Positions 1 through 10,699 are shown, counted from the stretch's first letter. The stretch is 64,000 nucleotides of DNA from Linepithema humile (GCF_040581485.1 NC_090131.1:10602001-10666000); one strand, 5' to 3'. The notes: generated from the sequence alone by a model not told the origin. Made by a program: numbers and translations.

Positions 1-914
1 TTTTCTCTGATGATTATAATCAAAACGATATATTAATTGTGCGTTTATATCGCAAAATTTTTTCCCGTAAAAAGAATAAGCGAGCAAAACAATATACTAT
101 TCATTGTAATGTTCAATTACTTACTTGTACTTTTAAAAATTGTTGCAAATAAACATATTTTTGTATTCTAATCCCAATGTTCGATTCCCCACATAGCAAA
201 ATTTCATCCTACGAATGTCCGTGAGATGTAATGTAAAGGATTTTCAGATATCCCTGGGATGTCTGTACAAAGCCGTAGAATATCCATAGGGCATCCGTGG
301 GATATCCGAATGTCCGCTTTTCAGATATCCGTAGGACATCCAAAAATAAATCCCTAGGATATCCCTGGGATATCCTACATATGATTAAATTAGATCCCAA
401 CAATGTTTCCTGGATATCTTTTTTTATCCAGATAAAATGCAGATAAAATCATTGAATATAGGATGGTGTTCATAATCCGATCTTGTATTCGAAATCATTT
501 TAAAACCTCATTCAATCAACAAAATGGTTGCGCAACATTATTTCATTAGTTGAATGAAATCATAAGACGATTCTAAATATAAAATCGAACTATAAATACC
601 ATCCAGAAAAATATCTATTTTAAATATTTATTTAAAATGTCTTTAAAAAATATATTTTTTAAAAAGATTTAAACAGAAATTGTTTAGTTTTAAGTTAAGG
701 AAGCAATAAAACAGTAATCTTAATAAGTAACGTCTCTCTCTTTCTTTCTCAAAAAGTTTTATATTAATTATTATTTATATTTTAAAAAATTACGACAATC
801 TCGCTTTAATGACACCACTATCAAGATATTGTTTTATTACTACTTTTTATTACTCCTTTAAAACTAAACAATTTTTGAAACATTTTTTCAAAATACATAT
901 TTTGTTCAAATATT
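1..914. other. AT-rich intergenic DNA with a GATATCC-rich patch
   Basis: No gene is seen. Positions about 236-410 hold many degenerate copies of the self-complementary word GGATATCC and relatives (ATATCC, GGACATCC, GGGATATC), spaced roughly 10-20 bp apart, as in an old short-period repeat. The remainder is AT-rich DNA up to the insertion point of the retrotransposon at 915. Confidence 0.5.
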
Positions 915-1866
915 TGTGGCGGCTCACCGCCACACCGCTGCACTGACGCGGTATAATACACCGCGGCGCCGCTACGCGCCGCAGGCCTTCTACCAGTTAC
1001 AAGCTTGCGGACCCACCGCCAGGTTGCGCAGGCGGTGAAGAGCCTTCTCGCGATCAAGCTTCGATCGACGAGATATAAAAGAGCTGCTCCGCAGATCTTT
1101 ACTCACTCACTCGCTTCAAGGCGAGCTCTCTCCAGGGCCCTTGAACTGAGTCGTACTCTGCCTCGGCAGAGGCTAACCAGAGACACATAGTCTCGCAGTT
1201 TTCCTCACGCTGCCTCGCAAGGCGCGTAAAACGAAAACAGAATCCCAGCATAGGCCGCACATTTCAACCAAGCGGCCCGCGAATACTCCACTTTCGCCGT
1301 CACCTCCTCAGTCTCTAGTGTGGAAATTAATCCCACTAGAGTTCTGCGTCCGGTTGACTCGACCACCAAGGGACACGCTCACACAAGGCGACATCCGAAT
1401 TCGGAGACCTCTCTCTCCTCGGTACACGGAGCAATTCGCAATTCCGAGAGCCGAGACGGTTGCCACCACCAGCACATCAGAGACTCGATCCATCGCAGTA
1501 CAGACTTCACCGCTCAGAGCCTGCTCAGAGAGCAGTTGTCAGACGGAAGACCACTTCCCGAACGGAGTTCCACCGACGCCGGGAAAGGGGCTGCAACGAG
1601 CTAACTCAATTGAACCGTCCTTTTTAGGACCCGTTCAACACACTAAGACGCGGCCGGTAATTCCTTACCGCGCCCGTCAATTTTTCTTTTGATTCTCGGC
1701 CTTACACTCTTGCCGAGAAAGCGCCTCTGGCGCACTTAAGCAAATCAAACAAAACTTGTACTTTACTCTACTTCTCTGACGAGGAAAAATAAATTATATT
1801 TTCCTAAGAAATTGGTCTCACTAATTCAACCAAGTCGAACACAATCCTTTAGGCAATACGCCTATA
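915..1866 (+). repeat. 5' LTR of CsRn1-type copy A
   Basis: The LTR opens with a perfect hairpin, TGTGGCGG-ctca-CCGCCACA (915-934), and ends in CGCCTATA. A TATA box (TATAAAAG, 1074-1081) is followed about 25-30 bp later by a TCACTC-type initiator region near 1102-1110, and a polyadenylation signal AATAAA lies at 1788-1793. This gives a normal U3-R-U5 order. A reading frame starting at 1005 closes after 61 codons. Confidence 0.92.
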
Positions 1867-1869
1867 AAC

Positions 1870-1887
1870 TGGTGACCCCGACGACTG
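1870..1887 (+). other. Primer-binding site (tRNA-Trp type), copy A
   Basis: TGGTGACCCCGAC begins three bases after the LTR end. TGG pairs with the CCA end of a tRNA, and this sequence is the kind reported as complementary to tRNA-Trp in CsRn1-like elements. The tRNA identity is from knowledge of the family. Confidence 0.75.
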
Positions 1888-1897
1888 GTTAAAGCAA

Positions 1898-2722
1898 ATG
1901 AGCCAATCAGAGAAGGCCGGCGATATGCCAGGCGCCGACGCAGCACAAATCGGCAGAGTATCGGTGCGAGTACCACCTTTTTGGCCGGAGGAACCAGAAT
2001 TATGGTTCGCCCAATTAGAGAGCCAGTTCCTGCTGAGCGCCGTCACGTCGGATTCAACCAAATACGCATACGCAATCTCGCAAATCGAAACCAAATACAT
2101 CAAGGAAATCAAAGACGTGATAACGAATCCTCCGACATGCGGGAAATACGAAGCCGTAAAAAGGGCACTCATCCAAAGGCTGAGCGACTCACAGGAACAC
2201 CGCATCCGCCAATTATTAGAGCGAGAGGAACTAGGCGACCGAAAGCCATCGCAGTTCCTGCGCCATCTAAGGACGCTCGCGGGCAATGCCGTGCCTGATC
2301 AACTCCTGCGCACGCTATGGCTGGGGCGTTTACCGGCCCAAATGCAGATTATACTAGCGACGCGAGCTGACGATCTTCTCGAGGACGTGGCGGAACAGGC
2401 CGACCGCGTCTACGAAGTCACATGCCGAACAGTCGCAGTATTGGACAAGCCTAAGGAGACGAAATCGAAACCTACCGGCTCGCTCGAGGACCAGATACAG
2501 GCATTGGTCAAGCAAGTCGCCGCACTCAACACGCGATTGGGCCGGCAGGAGCACCGCCACAAACAGCAGCGCCACAGATCGCGCAGCCGCAGCCGGACTA
2601 AATCAAATTCGGAAGAAGACAGCGAGTTTTGCTTTTTCCATCGGCGATTCGGCAGCAAGGCAAGAAAGTGTACAGAGCCATGTACATACAAGGAGAAGAA
2701 GAAGGACAAAACGGAAAACTAG
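1898..2722 (+). CDS. gag: Gag polyprotein, CsRn1-type (copy A)
   Basis: 274-residue structural protein that would form the particle packaging the element RNA. The first ATG (MSQSEKAG) lies just after the primer-binding site and is used as start. The N-terminal part carries the motif PPFWPEEPELWFAQLE (about residues 26-41), typical of arthropod Gag proteins of this group. Near the C-terminus (about residues 244-261) there is one unusual zinc-binding box of pattern C-x2-H-x9-C-x3-C, followed by a Lys-rich tail; this CHCC box replaces the usual CCHC knuckle. An Arg/Ser-rich stretch (RSRSRSR) precedes it and may bind nucleic acid. It overlaps pol by about 94 bases, with pol in the -1 frame, so Gag-Pol is probably made by ribosomal frameshifting. 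I did not find a canonical slippery heptamer. Confidence 0.9.
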   Translation: MSQSEKAGDMPGADAAQIGRVSVRVPPFWPEEPELWFAQLESQFLLSAVTSDSTKYAYAISQIETKYIKEIKDVITNPPTCGKYEAVKRALIQRLSDSQEHRIRQLLEREELGDRKPSQFLRHLRTLAGNAVPDQLLRTLWLGRLPAQMQIILATRADDLLEDVAEQADRVYEVTCRTVAVLDKPKETKSKPTGSLEDQIQALVKQVAALNTRLGRQEHRHKQQRHRSRSRSRTKSNSEEDSEFCFFHRRFGSKARKCTEPCTYKEKKKDKTEN

Positions 2723-5700
2723 ACGGTCCGGAATCAATGGCGGCAGACGGCCCGGACCCGAAACCTTGCCGCCTTGTAATAACCGAGCGACAAACAAAAG
2801 TTCGGTACCTCATCGACACGGGATCAGACATAAGTGTCTACCCGCGCTCGATGGTACGCGGACGGATGTCCGGAGCAACGCAAGCCCTGTTTGCAGCCAA
2901 CGGAACTGTTCACACCTACGGGTGGATCGCGCTTCAGCTCAACATCGGATTGAGGCGCGCCTTCCAATGGAAATTCATCGTAGCAGACGTCACACAGCCA
3001 ATCATCGGCTCCGATTTCCTCGGGCACTTCCATCTCCTGCCGGATGTAAGGAGAGGCAAACTTTTGGACGCTACGACGGGATTGGCCACAAACAGCCTGC
3101 AGAGCAGAACCGGACAAACATCAATTAAGACGTTACTCCAGGAAACAGCTTTTCACGCCTTATTGGCTGAATTTCCACAGCTCACTAGACCAACCGGCAA
3201 GACGGAATCCGCGCCGCACTCAACGATGCATTACATCGAAACAACACCGGGACCACCGGAAGCATGCAGGCCGAGGAGACTGGCGCCGGAGAAACTAAAA
3301 GAAGCAAAACAACAGTTCGATCTTTTACTGCAAGAAGGAGTAATCGCGCCGTCCAAGAGCGCATGGGCCTCACCATTGCATATGGCACCGAAGAAAGGTG
3401 GCACGTGGCGACCATGCGGCGATTACAGGAAGCTCAACAACCGAACGGTGCCGGACAGATACCCGATTCCGCACATCGAGGATTTTACACAGGCTCTTCA
3501 CGGGAAAACAATTTTCTCTACACTGGATCTGGTTAGAGCTTACAACCAGATTCCAGTAAACGCTGAAGACGTGCCAAAAACGGCAATCACCACACCGTTC
3601 GGTCTGTTCGAATTTCTCAAAATGCCTTTCGGTTTGAGAAACGCAGCGCAAACGTTCCAGAGATTCATAAATGAGGTGATACGCGGACTCGATTTCTGCT
3701 ACGCCTACATCGACGATATCCTGGTAGCATCTCACAACGTAGACGAACATAAAACACATTTAACAGCGTTGTTCCAGAGACTCAGCAAGTACGGAATTCA
3801 ACTAAACCCAGCAAAATGCGTGTTCGGAAAAGAAACCGTAGCATTTTTGGGCTACCAAGTCTCAGCAGAAGGGACGCAACCACTACCGGAAAAAGTCGAG
3901 GCCATTCGGAAATTTCCAAAACCGATCACCGTCAAGCAGCTGCGGCAGTTTCTCGGAACCTTAAATTTTTACAGGAGATTCATTCCGGGAGCGGCCATAG
4001 ACCAAGCAATTTTGAATGACGCGCTAAAAGGGAACAGACCCGGGAAAACACCAATCGAATGGAGCGCAGAACGAGAGGCAGCGTTTGAAACGTGCAGAGA
4101 AAGCCTTGCACGGGCAACGCTCTTGGCACATCCGGACCCGAAAGCAGAACTCTCCTTAACAACCGACGCCTCAGATTTCGCAATCGGAGCAGTAATCCAC
4201 CAACATGGAAAACTCGGACAGCAACCGGTGGCGTTCCTCAGCAAAAAGCTGACCACCGCGCAGCAAAAATACAGTCCATACGACCGAGAGCTCTTGGCGA
4301 TATACGCAGCAATTAAACATTTCCGGCACTGGTTAGAAGGAAGGGAGTTCATCATTTACACGGATCACAAACCGCTCGTGTATGCATTTCGAAAAGATCC
4401 TTTGCAGAGCTCACCGCGGCAGACACGGCACTTGGAGCTGATCGGGCAGTATTCAACCGACATCAGACACGTGGCGGGAAAGGATAACATCGTAGCAGAC
4501 ACACTATTGAGGACGCAGGCTGTCCAGCAAGCAGTAAATTTTGCAGAGCTCGCAAAGTCTCAAAAAGACGACGCCGAAATACAGGCATTACTCCATGGGA
4601 ATACGAAGTTGCAGTTTAAAGAAACCGTAATTCCCGGCACGGATATCAAGCTGATTTGTGATACATCGACGGGCATCCCACGACCATACGTCACGCAACA
4701 ATTCCGAAAGCAAATCTTTAAGCATTTGCACGGACTTGCGCACACAGGGATAAAAACCACCGTCAAACTAATCACGCAGCGCTTCGTGTGGACCGGAATA
4801 AAAAAGGATTGCCGCAGATGGGCGCAGGCTTGCGTTCCCTGCCAGAAATCAAAGGTCCACCGACACACCGTTTCACCAACAGGAAATTACTTGGGGCCTA
4901 CCAGCAGGTTCCAGCATATACATATGGACATCGTCGGACCTTTACCTCCATCTCGAGGGAAGAAATACTGCCTCACAATCATTGACAGGTTCACACGATG
5001 GCCAGAGGCATACCCGATGTCCGACATCACCGCAGAAACGATGGCTCGCCTCTTATTCGAAAACTGGATTGCGCGTTTCGGAGCACCGGCACGAATCACC
5101 ACGGACCAGGGACGGCAGTTTGAGTCGGAACTATTTAAGCAGTTGGCCAGACTGACCGGATCGCAACACATCCGAACTACCGCGTATCACCCGGCAGCCA
5201 ATGGCATGGTAGAGAGACTACACCGGCAACTCAAAGCGGCTATCAAAAGCCACGAAACAGAAGCATGGACGCAAATTCTTCCAGTCATTTTATTAGGCAT
5301 CCGCGCCGCAGTAAAAGAGGACATCGGAGCCACACCAGCAGAATTAGTTTTCGGAGAGACCATTCGGATTCCCGGACAATTTTTGGACCAAACCAGTAAC
5401 GAGCAGCCAACGGACGAGTTTGTCCGTCATTTAAAGGAAAAAATGAACAAACTCCGTCCACACTTACGACGCCATGGCCACCGCAGCACCTTCGTACACA
5501 AGGACCTGGCCACATCGGAAAAAGTTTTCGTCAGACACGATTGCCCGACCAGAGCGTTACAGCAACCATACGACGGACCATTTAACGTTTTAAGCAGAAA
5601 CGACAAAGTCTACAGGCTATTGGTCAACGGCAAGCCAATCAACGTCTCGATCGACCGATTGAAACCGGCTTACACATTGGACAACGATGAGCAGCCGATC

Positions 5701-5793
5701 GAACCAACACCAGCCGACCAACCAAAGCCCTCCGCAACCAACAAGACGAGGAGCGGCAGAACTTCTAAACCAACCGTGCGTTTCCAGGCTTAA
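2629..5793 (+). CDS. pol: Pol polyprotein: protease-RT-RNase H-integrase (copy A)
   Basis: 1054 codons open from the first Met; expression probably comes by -1 frameshift from gag, so the Met at 2629 need not be a true start. Domain order: aspartic protease with LIDTGSD near residue 62; reverse transcriptase with YIDD at about 360-363 and the preceding MPFGLRNA motif; RNase H with TTDASDFAIG near 510; integrase with an HHCC zinc region near 695-735 (HLHGLAHTG and CVPCQ), DDE core residues in HMDIVGP (about 767), TTDQGRQ (about 825) and NGMVERLH (about 861); and a C-terminal region before the polypurine tract. No stop interrupts the frame. Compared with copy B it lacks one Ile codon in the protease region and has Leu instead of Ser in the RNase H-proximal ADTLxR motif. 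Confidence 0.93.
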   Translation: MLFPSAIRQQGKKVYRAMYIQGEEEGQNGKLDGPESMAADGPDPKPCRLVITERQTKVRYLIDTGSDISVYPRSMVRGRMSGATQALFAANGTVHTYGWIALQLNIGLRRAFQWKFIVADVTQPIIGSDFLGHFHLLPDVRRGKLLDATTGLATNSLQSRTGQTSIKTLLQETAFHALLAEFPQLTRPTGKTESAPHSTMHYIETTPGPPEACRPRRLAPEKLKEAKQQFDLLLQEGVIAPSKSAWASPLHMAPKKGGTWRPCGDYRKLNNRTVPDRYPIPHIEDFTQALHGKTIFSTLDLVRAYNQIPVNAEDVPKTAITTPFGLFEFLKMPFGLRNAAQTFQRFINEVIRGLDFCYAYIDDILVASHNVDEHKTHLTALFQRLSKYGIQLNPAKCVFGKETVAFLGYQVSAEGTQPLPEKVEAIRKFPKPITVKQLRQFLGTLNFYRRFIPGAAIDQAILNDALKGNRPGKTPIEWSAEREAAFETCRESLARATLLAHPDPKAELSLTTDASDFAIGAVIHQHGKLGQQPVAFLSKKLTTAQQKYSPYDRELLAIYAAIKHFRHWLEGREFIIYTDHKPLVYAFRKDPLQSSPRQTRHLELIGQYSTDIRHVAGKDNIVADTLLRTQAVQQAVNFAELAKSQKDDAEIQALLHGNTKLQFKETVIPGTDIKLICDTSTGIPRPYVTQQFRKQIFKHLHGLAHTGIKTTVKLITQRFVWTGIKKDCRRWAQACVPCQKSKVHRHTVSPTGNYLGPTSRFQHIHMDIVGPLPPSRGKKYCLTIIDRFTRWPEAYPMSDITAETMARLLFENWIARFGAPARITTDQGRQFESELFKQLARLTGSQHIRTTAYHPAANGMVERLHRQLKAAIKSHETEAWTQILPVILLGIRAAVKEDIGATPAELVFGETIRIPGQFLDQTSNEQPTDEFVRHLKEKMNKLRPHLRRHGHRSTFVHKDLATSEKVFVRHDCPTRALQQPYDGPFNVLSRNDKVYRLLVNGKPINVSIDRLKPAYTLDNDEQPIEPTPADQPKPSATNKTRSGRTSKPTVRFQA

Positions 5794-5801
5794 AAACTGC
5801 C

Positions 5802-5811
5802 AAGGGGGTCC
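5802..5811 (+). other. Polypurine tract region, copy A
   Basis: AAGGGGGTCC lies immediately upstream of the 3' LTR and 8 bases after the pol stop. This is the expected place for plus-strand priming. It is identical in copy B (complement at 33761-33770). Confidence 0.7.
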
Positions 5812-6763
5812 TGTGGCGGCTCACCGCCACACCGCTGCACTGACGCGGTATAATACACCGCGGCGCCGCTACGCGCCGCAGGCCTTCTACCAGTTACAAG
5901 CTTGCGGACCCACCGCCAGGTTGCGCAGGCGGTGAAGAGCCTTCTCGCGATCAAGCTTCGATCGACGAGATATAAAAGAGCTGCTTCGCAGATCTTTACT
6001 CACTCACTCGCTTCAAGGCGAGCTCTCTCCAGGGCCCTTGAACTGAGTCGTACTCTGCCTCGGCAGAGGCTAACCAGAGACACATAGTCTCGCAGTTTTC
6101 CTCACGCTGCCTCGCAAGGCGCGTAAAACGAAAACAGAATCCCAGCATAGGCCGCACATTTCAACCAAGCGGCCCGCGAATACTCCACTTTCGCCGTCAC
6201 CTCCTCAGTCTCTAGTGTGGAAATTAATCCCACTAGAGTTCTGCGTCCGGTTGACTCGACCACCAAGGGACACGCTCACACAAGGCGACATCCGAATTCG
6301 GAGACCTCTCTCTCCTCGGTACACGGAGCAATCCGCAATTCCGAGAGCCGAGACGGTTGCCACCACCAGCACATCAGAGACTCGATCCATCGCAGTACAG
6401 ACTTCACCGCTCAGAGCCTGCTCAGAGAGCAGTTGTCAGACGGAAGACCACTTCCCGAACGGAGTTCCACCGACGCCGGGAAAGGGGCTGCAACGAGCTA
6501 ACTCAATTGAACCGTCCTTTTTAGGACCCGTTCAACACACTAAGACGCGGCCGGTAATTCCTTACCGCGCCCGTCAATTTTTCTTTTGATTCTCGGCCTT
6601 ACACTCTTGCCGAGAAAGCGCCTCTGGCGCACTTAAGCAAATCAAACAAAACTTGTACTTTACTCTACTTCTCTGACGAGGAAAAATAAATTATATTTTC
6701 CTAAGAAATTGGTCTCACTAATTCAACCAAGTCGAACACAATCCTTTAGGCAATACGCCTATA
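5812..6763 (+). repeat. 3' LTR of CsRn1-type copy A
   Basis: 952 bp, same ends, hairpin, TATA box (5971-5978) and AATAAA as the 5' LTR. Two substitutions were seen: C/T at 1090 versus 5987, and T/C near 1437 versus 6334. Confidence 0.92.
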
Positions 6764-7020
6764 ATTTTATATAGACATTTGACATGTAAGTACCTTTATG
6801 AGCATAAAGGAAAGATTATTAGCAAAATTTTTAAAAATAAAAGCTTCTATTATATTACATTATTTTAAGAAATAGACACATTTCAAAAAAGTAAAGTACG
6901 TATAAGTAATATAAATAATAGTACATTTAAAGCACATTTTATTATAAAAAATGTAATTTTTTTAAAATTTTTTATTTACTATATTATGTAAAAATAGTCA
7001 TAATAAAAATAAAATTTATA
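6764..7020. other. AT-rich spacer, nothing recognised
   Basis: AT-rich sequence between the retrotransposon and the next foldback element. No ORF, repeat or structural RNA was recognised. Confidence 0.5.
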
Positions 7021-7022
7021 TA

Positions 7023-7900
7023 CAGCGTGTGTCAAAAGTTTCGGGACGGCTGGATAATTTGAAAAATACGCATTACAGAAGAAAATGACCTCGACAAAAC
7101 TTGTAGGATTTTTTTCGGGCAATCCAATGGTGACCTTAGATTTGGCCTTGCCCGTGACCTTCAAGGTCATTTTAAGGTCAAATTGAATTTCTTAAATAGA
7201 AACCTCTATTTTTGATTCCAAAATCTAATAGCTGGTGTCAAGAGCTTTTCAAAACATTATAATGAAGTTATTTTTTATTAAGTACTTTCGAGTTATGAGG
7301 CTTGAAAGTTACAGCATTTTGACATAAAATACAAAATATCTTGTAAAGCATTCAATTTTCGGAAATCTTACCTTAATACTTTTATGCACAAAATAATGAG
7401 ACGAATCAATTGGTATAAAGAAAACACATAGTTGCTTTCAAGAAAAAATATGTAATTTGCAACATGCAACTGCATACTTTTTTTTAAAACCAATGTGTTT
7501 TCTTTATACCAATTGATTTGTCTCATTATTTTGTGCATAAAAGTATTAAGGTAAGATTTCCGAAAATTGAATGTTTTACAAGATATTTTGTATTTTATGT
7601 CAAAATGCTGTAACTTTCAAGCCTCATAACTCGAAAAGTATTTAATGAAAAATAACTTCATTGTAGTGTTTTGAAAAGCTCTTGACACCAGCTATTAGAT
7701 TTTGGAATCAAAAATAGGTGTTTCTATTTAAAAAATTCAATTTGACCTTAAAATGACTTTGAAGGTCACGGGCAAGGCCAAATCTAAGGTCACCATCGGA
7801 TTGCCCGAGAAAAATCCTACAACTTTTGTTGAGGTTATTTTTCTCTGTGATGCGTATTTTTCAAATTATCCAGCCGTTCCGGAACTTTTGACACACGCTG
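7023..7900. mobile_element. 878-bp foldback (Tc1/mariner-like MITE)
   Basis: Almost the whole element is one inverted repeat. The left end CAGCGTGTGTCAAAAGT is mirrored at the right end (ACTTTTGACACACGCTG reads into the flank), with TA on both sides (7021-7022 and 7901-7902). The arms run about 400 bp each to a loop near 7440-7490. TA duplication and terminal repeats fit the Tc1/mariner superfamily. There is no coding capacity. It is homologous to the foldback at 42387-51811 and shows that element's loop unoccupied. Confidence 0.85.
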
Positions 7901-7902
7901 TA

Positions 7903-8108
7903 TATAAAAACAAAAACTAAAGATACGTCTTGTACATTTCAAAATTGCACTAGTCACAGTGTTAGATATAAATTAATAAACTTAATATTTCTAAATATTA
8001 TAACTTAATATGAATAATATTACATATATAATATTTTATACATAAAATTGCTAATATTATGTATGAATTATTCACATGAACAAAATATAAAAAAAAATAT
8101 TGAATATT
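7903..8108. other. AT-rich spacer
   Basis: AT-rich; contains only the possible 3' end of the exon that follows. Nothing else was recognised. Confidence 0.4.
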
Positions 8109-8221
8109 TTATTGTGCAGCATTCAGTTTTTTTATTTTTTTAGTTGCATGACGAAGCCATGATTTAATTGGTTCCGAAATTTCGTGCTCGGTAGCTTGCG
8201 GGTATTTTAATTGAACTGCAC
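8109..8221 (-). CDS. Candidate terminal exon of an unidentified host gene
   Basis: Read leftwards, an acceptor (TATTTGTAG) is followed by an open frame of about 36 codons (translation includes HEISEPIKSWLRHATKKIKK) ending in TAA at 8109-8111, with an AATAAA signal overlapping the stop. The composition is lysine-rich and clearly less AT-biased than the flanks, as for real coding DNA. I do not recognise the protein. It lies downstream of the DUF745-type gene on the same strand, but its reading phase (two leading bases) does not match the phase-0 donor of that gene's last visible exon, so it belongs either to another gene or to this gene after an unseen exon. It could also be chance. Confidence 0.3.
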
Positions 8222-8457
8222 CTACAAATACGTATAAACATTTATATAACATAAATATAAACATATACCTCTCTTAATATATTTTTAATTTTTTTAAACC
8301 AGATGTTTAATGAATTAGATGGAAAGTTAATCTAATTTTTATAATTTAATAACTAAATCTAATATATGTATTATATGTATATGCATTATGTATAGGTTTA
8401 TTAGTGTAAATATCTATGTGTTTATGTGTTTGTATGTGTGGTTATATATGGTATATA

Positions 8458-8835
8458 CAAGGTGATTCAAAATAACCTGATGTCCTTGCAATGCCATATT
8501 CTTGAGCGAATTCTGAGATTTTTCCTTTTACAAAATTTTGTCCGAAGCTTAGTTTTCGAGTTATAATTGAAAATAGGTAGCAACTTACGAGTCCGATACA
8601 ACGGGCAGGCAGGGACGCGCAATGTATAATGAGACTGTCAAGTGTTTACTGTCGTCTCATGACACATTGCACCGTCCCTGCCTGTCCGTTGTATCGGACT
8701 CGTAAGTAGCAAATTATTTTCAATTATAACTCGAAAACTAAGCTTCGGACAAAATTTTGTAAAAGGAAAAATCGTCTCAGAATTCGCTCAAGAATATGAC
8801 ATTGCAAGGACATCAGGTTATTTTGAATCACCTTG
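8458..8835. mobile_element. 378-bp foldback MITE, TA-flanked
   Basis: Inverted repeats of about 170 bp start with CAAGGTGATTCAAAATAACC, with TA on both sides. The centre holds TCCCTGCCTG/CAGGCAGGGA arms. Non-coding. A diverged half of a related element lies at about 38811-39060. TA duplication suggests mobilisation by a Tc1/mariner-type transposase. Confidence 0.82.
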
Positions 8836-10495
8836 TATATAAGCTTATGTATTGAATATATTATAATTATACTTCTGATATACATTTTATATTTCAAGAT
8901 TTTATATACCTTATAGTTTAAAAGTATCATAGTAATTTAATAGAATGTAATAGTATGTAGAATATATCGCAGTATATTAAAATTATTGAAAAAGAGTAAA
9001 CTTTACGGAATTTTATATTTCAATTCATTGTCAGTCAAGTCGGGTCAAGAAGGTAGAGTCAAGGTGAATATATGTTGAATAGATTGATTCATTCACTGTT
9101 TTCGTTTCATATATTATTTTCCCGTAGTCACTACAAACGAAACTTCAAAGTGAAATATGCGCTAATAACTAACTTGCATGTGACAACGCGCTGCGCACGA
9201 AATGCAGTGATTATCTATAAGGGTGTAATGTGGAAGAGATGCTTTAGCAACAATTTTAGTTAACTTTTCTTTCTCAAATATGTGATAACATGTCATTTTT
9301 ATATTTATTTAATGACTATTGCGCAATACAAGTGCGGTATAAACGATGCGTCATGCAGCGCGACGCATACAGTGTGATACTGATGACTCATTTTTAAAAG
9401 ATGCGATTTCGGAACATAATAAAATCATATATAGTTGAATTCAGCGTAAAAAATGCTACAACTTTTGTCATTACAAAAATTTTGAAATTCAAAAAAATAA
9501 TAACAAGAGGTAGGGATAAATTTAAAAAAATTATATTTTTTGAAAATTTAACTACACAATTATAAAGCCCATTACAAACCATACAACTTCTATTCGAAAC
9601 ATTTTTTTATATCTCCTACGGTTTTGGCGATATTTACACACAAAGAAAAAACCCGTTTTTTTCAAAGGGATGTTTCACCCCTTAAATTTAAGTTATGGCC
9701 ACTATAAAAAAAATACGTGTCTTTTCAAATTGTATGTTTTACAACATATTTCAAGGAGAATCAAATCAAAAAGGAGAGGGGGGACACTTGTGAACGTTCC
9801 TTTGTTAGAGAAATTATACTGCATGAACAACTAGCAACGGCTCTTTCTGCCTTTTATTTATAATTTTTATATGTTAAAAACCATAATATTTTGTAATTAA
9901 CATTTTTTCAATATCTCTTATAGTTTCAAAAATATTAGCAAAAATATGAAAAATCGGATTTTCTTTGAAGGATGTTTCCATCCCTAAAATTGTTTTTTAG
10001 CCAAAACAAAAACTAGCTTTTTAATTAGTTTTATATGTATTATATTTCTGCAAAGTTTCAGATTTTTTAGAATTTTCAGGTTGCCGAACGTTCCTTAGTA
10101 AGTACTGTATTGATATTAAACATTTTATATTATTTCAGTCTTTTCTAATCTTTAATACGTATTTCTTGTAAATTAATTTTTATAAGTATTGTTTGCAACT
10201 GTTTTTTATTTGTTTTTTTATTAATTTTGTAAACTTTTTATTTAATTTTTTATTTAATTAAATTTTTTATTTATTAATGCGTATTATATACATAATAGCA
10301 ACACGTGCAACAGTCGAAAATATTTTTTTGTAAAAAAGTATTAAATTAAAAATTTTTATAGTTAATTTTTACAATTGTGTTTTTATTTATTTTTTAGTTT
10401 TTTAATGATGTACATATAGTCATTAATGTTTAAAGTATTAATATGTATAGAGTTAATATTTAATTGTATTGATTTTATTATGTCTTTTAATATAC
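8836..10495. other. AT-rich noncoding DNA
   Basis: No gene was recognised. Two stretches (about 9600-9740 and 9905-10045) share diverged blocks (ATATCTC, GGATGTTTC, CCCTTAAA-like words) and look like an old tandem duplication. Short ORFs here have no recognisable motifs. The 3' exons of the DUF745-type gene would be expected in this direction but were not found. Confidence 0.4.
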
Positions 10496-10699
10496 CTGAT
10501 CTTGTGATTGTTGAGCTGCATGGATTGCAGCGTTGACATTAACCTGTGCTTGTTGCAAAGAAAACGTTTCTTCCTGCACTACCGATCGTGCTTCTTTCAC
10601 TTTTTCACGCAACTGTTCAACGATTGCTTTTTTGCTCGATAAAGCCGCTTCGGCGGCTTTTGCAGCCTGAGCTGCCTTCTTTGCCAATTGAGTCTTCAC
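10496..10699 (-). CDS. DUF745-type gene, exon 4
   Basis: 204 bp, 68 codons, phase 0 at both ends. Acceptor TTGTAATAG on the right, donor CAG/GTATATT on the left. Encodes an Ala/Gln/Glu-rich amphipathic helix (for example AIVEQLREKVKEARSVV). It continues directly from the end of exon 3 (QQAARQ then VKTQLA). Confidence 0.72.

Larger units (their letters stand above)
915..6763 (+). mobile_element. Ty3/gypsy LTR retrotransposon, CsRn1-type, copy A
   Basis: Complete element: two 952-bp LTRs (915-1866 and 5812-6763), a primer-binding site, gag, pol in the -1 frame and a polypurine tract, in the order LTR-PBS-gag-PR-RT-RNaseH-INT-PPT-LTR. I found two base differences between the LTRs on reading, so the insertion is young. 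The flanks are ATATT (910-914) and ATTTT (6764-6768), a 4-of-5 match to a 5-bp target duplication; copy B shows a perfect 5-bp duplication with the same element ends. The Gag CHCC box together with a PBS matching tRNA-Trp is the hallmark combination described for the CsRn1/Kabuki group; this assignment is from memory of the family, not a search. Confidence 0.93.

Noticed and set aside
2629..2722. A canonical -1 slippery heptamer in the gag-pol overlap
   Set aside because: Runs such as CTTTTTC and GGAAAAC are present, but none matches X-XXY-YYZ in the gag frame; the mechanism is left open.
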